From positions 1 to 64,000 of the forward strand of contig NZ_WTVN01000002.1 in the NCBI RefSeq assembly GCF_012910905.1: a stretch of DNA of 64,000 nt, written 5' to 3'. This DNA is from Aromatoleum toluvorans (GTDB lineage: Bacteria; Pseudomonadota; Gammaproteobacteria; Burkholderiales; Rhodocyclaceae). Shown piece after piece: positions 61,184 to 64,000 of this stretch; within the stretch, counting starts at the first letter, position 1; each line of letters begins with the position of its first letter. Both the position numbers and the translations under genes were made by a program. The notes below the pieces were generated by a model. That model was not told where the DNA came from. It did no database searches and saw only the letters and a program-made list of their open reading frames with translations.

Positions 61184-64000
61184 TTATCTCCCCACGTACT
61201 CGATTTCAGGCAGCACCAGCTCCCAGGACTGACGCCGCAATTTTTCCTGCTCGCCCTCCCTCGCATGGCGCACAAGCACCGCGGCCACCCGCACGGTAGC
61301 GATCTCGCCCTGCGGCGGCTGAAACTTCGACGACATCCGTCCAACCATGACACCCGACGCGTCGGCAATCTCCCAGCCTGCAGCACCGTCGCTCCGGGGC
61401 CGCAAAGCAAGCGGATCGCCGACATCGAGCGCGGCAAGCGCTCGATGAATGGGTGCCGACGGCGCGAAGCGCCCCGGCCACGAAAGGACAATCTTCTCCA
61501 GGTCGGCACACCAGATCCAATGCGCAACGCCCGGCTCCGGCGGCAGCGCATTCGGCCGCGACCGCAACACCACCCCATCCAGATCGCGCACGAAGGGATG
61601 CTGCCCGCCGACCACCTCGCACACCGTCAGCGACTTCCGCGCCCGCGTCATCGCGACATAGAAGAGCCGCCGCTCGTCGTCCCCGCGCCCCTGCCAGCCG
61701 CTGCCGTCGAGGATCAGCACGTAGTCGAACTCCAGGCCCTTCGCGCGGTGAGCGGTCATCAGCACCAGCGGGGCGTTGGGGCGGGCGTCGGCGGCGGGTT
61801 TGCCGATCGCACCGAAGTCGTAGAGCGATTCGATGAGGTCGTCGAGGACGAGTTCGCGGCCGGGGGCGGTCGAGTCGACGTCATTGATGAACTGCGCGAG
61901 CGCGGCGCGCTGGGGGTGCTCGATGAAGCCGTCCGGCGCGATGTGGAAGCGGCAGCGGAACCAGCGAGACAGGACGCCGGAGCGGATCAGCACGCGCCGG
62001 CGTTGGACGCTGCGGCGCTGGCCGCGCAGCAAGGTCGCGAGGGCGTCGCCTTCGCGCGTCTGGTGCAGGCTGACACCGGCGCCGTCGCGCAGCAGCCGCA
62101 CGGGGATCCCGCGCAGGCGGCACAGCGCGGCCATCGGTTCGAGGTCTTCCCAACGGCGGGCGATGATCGCAAAGCGGCCCCATTGACCGGCCTCGCCGTC
62201 CTGCGCGATCAGGCCATGCACACGCTGCAGTTCGTCGAGCCCGACTTGCACTTCTTGATACGGGTTGCGTGGCACTTCGAGGACCCGCACGCGGCCTTCC
62301 GTGAGCGGATCGAGCGCGGCGTGCTCGCCACCGTCGAGCTGCTCGCGCCGGGCGTGGTTCACGCGGATCGCCTGCCCGGCCTTCATGCGGTCGCGGGCGC
62401 GTTCGATGACACGGTTGGCGCAATGGATGATGTACTTGGTCGAGCGGTAGTTCTCGATCAGCGCGTAGCGGCGCGCGGCGTAGTCGGTTTCGAACTGGCG
62501 GATGTAGCGCACGCTCGCGCCGTCGAAGGCGTAGATGTTCTGGTCGTCGTCGCCGACCACCATCAGCGAGACGCGGTCTTCCTCAGTCTGCAGGGTACGG
62601 CCGGCAACCGCACTGATGAGCTCGTAGTGGTCGCCGTTGATGTCCTGGTATTCATCGACGAGCAGGAAGCGCAGGCCAGACAGCAGGCGGTCGCGCAGAA
62701 TGGAGGGGCCGACGCCATCACCGGATCCTTCGCTTGCCCCCTGTTCGGCAGCGCGCAGGCGCCGGGTGGCTTGGCGAATGACTTCACCGAAGTCCACCGC
62801 CTCGCCGCGCTCGATAGCGACCGCGTAGCTGGTGCCGGTGATCCGCATCGCGAGCCCGTGCAGCGTTTGCACCGCGACGCCGGCCGCATCCGTCCCGACC
62901 AGCGCCCACAGGCGGCGGCGGATCTCGTTGGCGGCGGAGCGGTTGTAGGCGAGCACCATGATCGCTTCCGGCAGCACCATGCATTCGCGCAGCAGCCACG
63001 CGACGCGATGCACGATGACTCGGGTCTTGCCGGCTCCGGGACCGGCGAGCACGAGGTGGTTGCCTTCGAGGGGCGCGGCGACGATGGCCTGCTGCTCGGG
63101 GTTGGCGAGATCGGTGAGGATGCGGCGGTGCGCGGCCTCGGTGGTCGCCATCTCCAGCACGTCCTTGCGGCCGGCAAAGTAGCGCCGCACGAACTCGGCA
63201 CGGTCGAGGCTGAAGTAATCGACGATGAAGGCCATCGCCGCCTGGATCTTGCGGACCGCGAGCTTGGCGTATTCGGCCATCACGTGCACCTGGACGATCT
63301 TGTCCTTGTAGTGCAGCGCGAGCTCGGCGTAGTCGGACTTCTTGAACTGGCGACGACGCGCCTCGGCGTTGAGTTCGATGCTCATCGCCGAGCGGAACAC
63401 GGCCTTGCCGCGCGCGAGATGCAGCACCTCGTTGGCGTCGAGGTAGAGCAAGGCCGCAGACAGTGCGACGTCCCACTTTTCGACGCCGATATCGACGAGC
63501 GTGGTGTCGGCCTGCAGCGCTGCTTCGAGTTCGCCCTGCTTGCAGGTGACGAGCAGCGTGTTGCCCTGGCGGCGGCGCTGGAATTCCTGCAGCAGCGCGC
63601 GGGCGAGGCGCATGCGACGTTCGCGAATGGTCTCGATGTCCTTCCAGGGGCGCAGGAGTTTCAGGTAGCGGCTGTCCGCGGTCTGCGGGCGCAGCGCGAA
63701 CAAGCCGCGCTGAGCAACACCATCGCCGAAGGGCTCGGCGAAGGATTTCAGCAGGCGAGTGAGCTTGTCCGGGTCGAAGTCGACCTGCGCGTCGCGCCGC
63801 AGCGTGTCGCACAGGCGCCGCACATTCAAGACCTGCCAGCCTTCCTGGTCGGCGTCGGGCGCCTCTTCGCGCAGGTTCTTGAGCAGGGCATCTTCGATGC
63901 GCGCGAGCTCATCGAGGCGCTGCGCGGTGTCGGGATCGCGGTAGAAGGTGACGCCGATCTCGGTGTCGTTCGACAGCAGCTTCCAACGATCGAGTTCGCG
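61184..64000 (-). CDS. UvrD-type helicase, probably C-terminal part of RecQ-UvrD fusion, 5' end cut
   Basis: The 938 visible residues remain open to the window edge, so the N-terminus is missing. From about residue 330 on it is an SF1 UvrD-type helicase: Walker A LAGPGAGKTRVIVHR, VDEYQDI, GDDDQNIYAFDGA, MTAHRAKGLEFDYVLI and YVAMTRARKSL are all intact. The preceding 330 residues (FYRDPDTAQRLDELARIEDALLKN..., NVRRLCDTLRRDAQVDFDP) resemble the linker after the RecQ domain of RecQ-UvrD fusions. A role in DNA repair or defence is likely. The missing N-terminus decides whether RecQ is there. Confidence 0.8.
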   Translation of the reverse strand, partial: RELDRWKLLSNDTEIGVTFYRDPDTAQRLDELARIEDALLKNLREEAPDADQEGWQVLNVRRLCDTLRRDAQVDFDPDKLTRLLKSFAEPFGDGVAQRGLFALRPQTADSRYLKLLRPWKDIETIRERRMRLARALLQEFQRRRQGNTLLVTCKQGELEAALQADTTLVDIGVEKWDVALSAALLYLDANEVLHLARGKAVFRSAMSIELNAEARRRQFKKSDYAELALHYKDKIVQVHVMAEYAKLAVRKIQAAMAFIVDYFSLDRAEFVRRYFAGRKDVLEMATTEAAHRRILTDLANPEQQAIVAAPLEGNHLVLAGPGAGKTRVIVHRVAWLLRECMVLPEAIMVLAYNRSAANEIRRRLWALVGTDAAGVAVQTLHGLAMRITGTSYAVAIERGEAVDFGEVIRQATRRLRAAEQGASEGSGDGVGPSILRDRLLSGLRFLLVDEYQDINGDHYELISAVAGRTLQTEEDRVSLMVVGDDDQNIYAFDGASVRYIRQFETDYAARRYALIENYRSTKYIIHCANRVIERARDRMKAGQAIRVNHARREQLDGGEHAALDPLTEGRVRVLEVPRNPYQEVQVGLDELQRVHGLIAQDGEAGQWGRFAIIARRWEDLEPMAALCRLRGIPVRLLRDGAGVSLHQTREGDALATLLRGQRRSVQRRRVLIRSGVLSRWFRCRFHIAPDGFIEHPQRAALAQFINDVDSTAPGRELVLDDLIESLYDFGAIGKPAADARPNAPLVLMTAHRAKGLEFDYVLILDGSGWQGRGDDERRLFYVAMTRARKSLTVCEVVGGQHPFVRDLDGVVLRSRPNALPPEPGVAHWIWCADLEKIVLSWPGRFAPSAPIHRALAALDVGDPLALRPRSDGAAGWEIADASGVMVGRMSSKFQPPQGEIATVRVAAVLVRHAREGEQEKLRRQSWELVLPEIEYVGR

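Noticed and set aside
1-64000. Insertion sequences, integrase or tRNA attachment site bordering the catabolic island
   Set aside because: No transposase, integrase or tRNA gene and no flanking direct repeat was recognised; island status rests on gene content and shared operators only.

Overview
The window reads as a chromosomal segment of a high-GC betaproteobacterium, most likely of the Azoarcus/Aromatoleum/Thauera type. This rests on codon use, gene content and the style of the catabolic cluster; no 16S rRNA or other marker is present. Coding density is high, no tRNA, rRNA, insertion sequence or CRISPR array was seen, and most genes lie in tightly spaced or ATGA-overlapping operons.

Region 1 (1-5331) holds housekeeping and accessory genes: two envelope proteins, an aromatic-acid type MFS importer, a bacteriohemerythrin, a GNAT acetyltransferase, a fructosamine-kinase-like protein and a thiopurine methyltransferase-like protein. 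Region 2 (5827-11520) is a LysR regulator followed by a complete branched-chain-amino-acid-type ABC importer (binding protein, LivH, LivM, LivG, LivF) closed by a terminator. Region 3 (11643-13845) has an HD-domain protein and a class II aldolase in one operon, divergent from a Crp/Fnr regulator.

Region 4 (about 13.8-55.4 kb) is a large catabolic island. It contains two single-component Rieske oxygenases, a 2Fe-2S ferredoxin and a ferredoxin reductase. Beta-oxidation type enzymes are two enoyl-CoA hydratases, a paired acyl-CoA dehydrogenase, a thiolase, a 3-hydroxyacyl-CoA dehydrogenase and an NDP-forming acyl-CoA synthetase. A 2-oxoacid dehydrogenase E1alpha/E1beta/E2, four SDRs, a Tat-exported KstD-like flavoprotein with a cytochrome, two ThuA-like proteins and MFS/EamA transporters are also present. 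An envelope module consists of an RND (MMPL) pump, a YCF48-like protein, DUF1329 and DUF1302. The substrate cannot be read from sequence; a hydrophobic alicyclic, isoprenoid or aromatic compound broken down through CoA thioesters fits best. An imperfect 22-bp palindrome (consensus AARCCGTCCRGCCKGCTTTT, 20-base core) precedes essentially every transcription unit of this island, including a TetR gene at 25.8 kb. In two cases it lies inside a recognisable -35/-10 spacer. I infer a TetR-controlled regulon of about 40 kb.

Region 5 (55.6-64.0 kb) is defence-island-like. A PLD/SF2 helicase/DUF3427 protein and a large UvrD-type helicase (probably the C-terminal part of a RecQ-UvrD fusion, cut by the window edge) flank a compact, visibly lower-GC three-gene operon. 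That operon encodes a winged-helix protein, an AbiEii-like nucleotidyltransferase and a PP2C phosphatase, and it has its own 26-bp near-palindromic operator. It is the best candidate here for an undescribed system.
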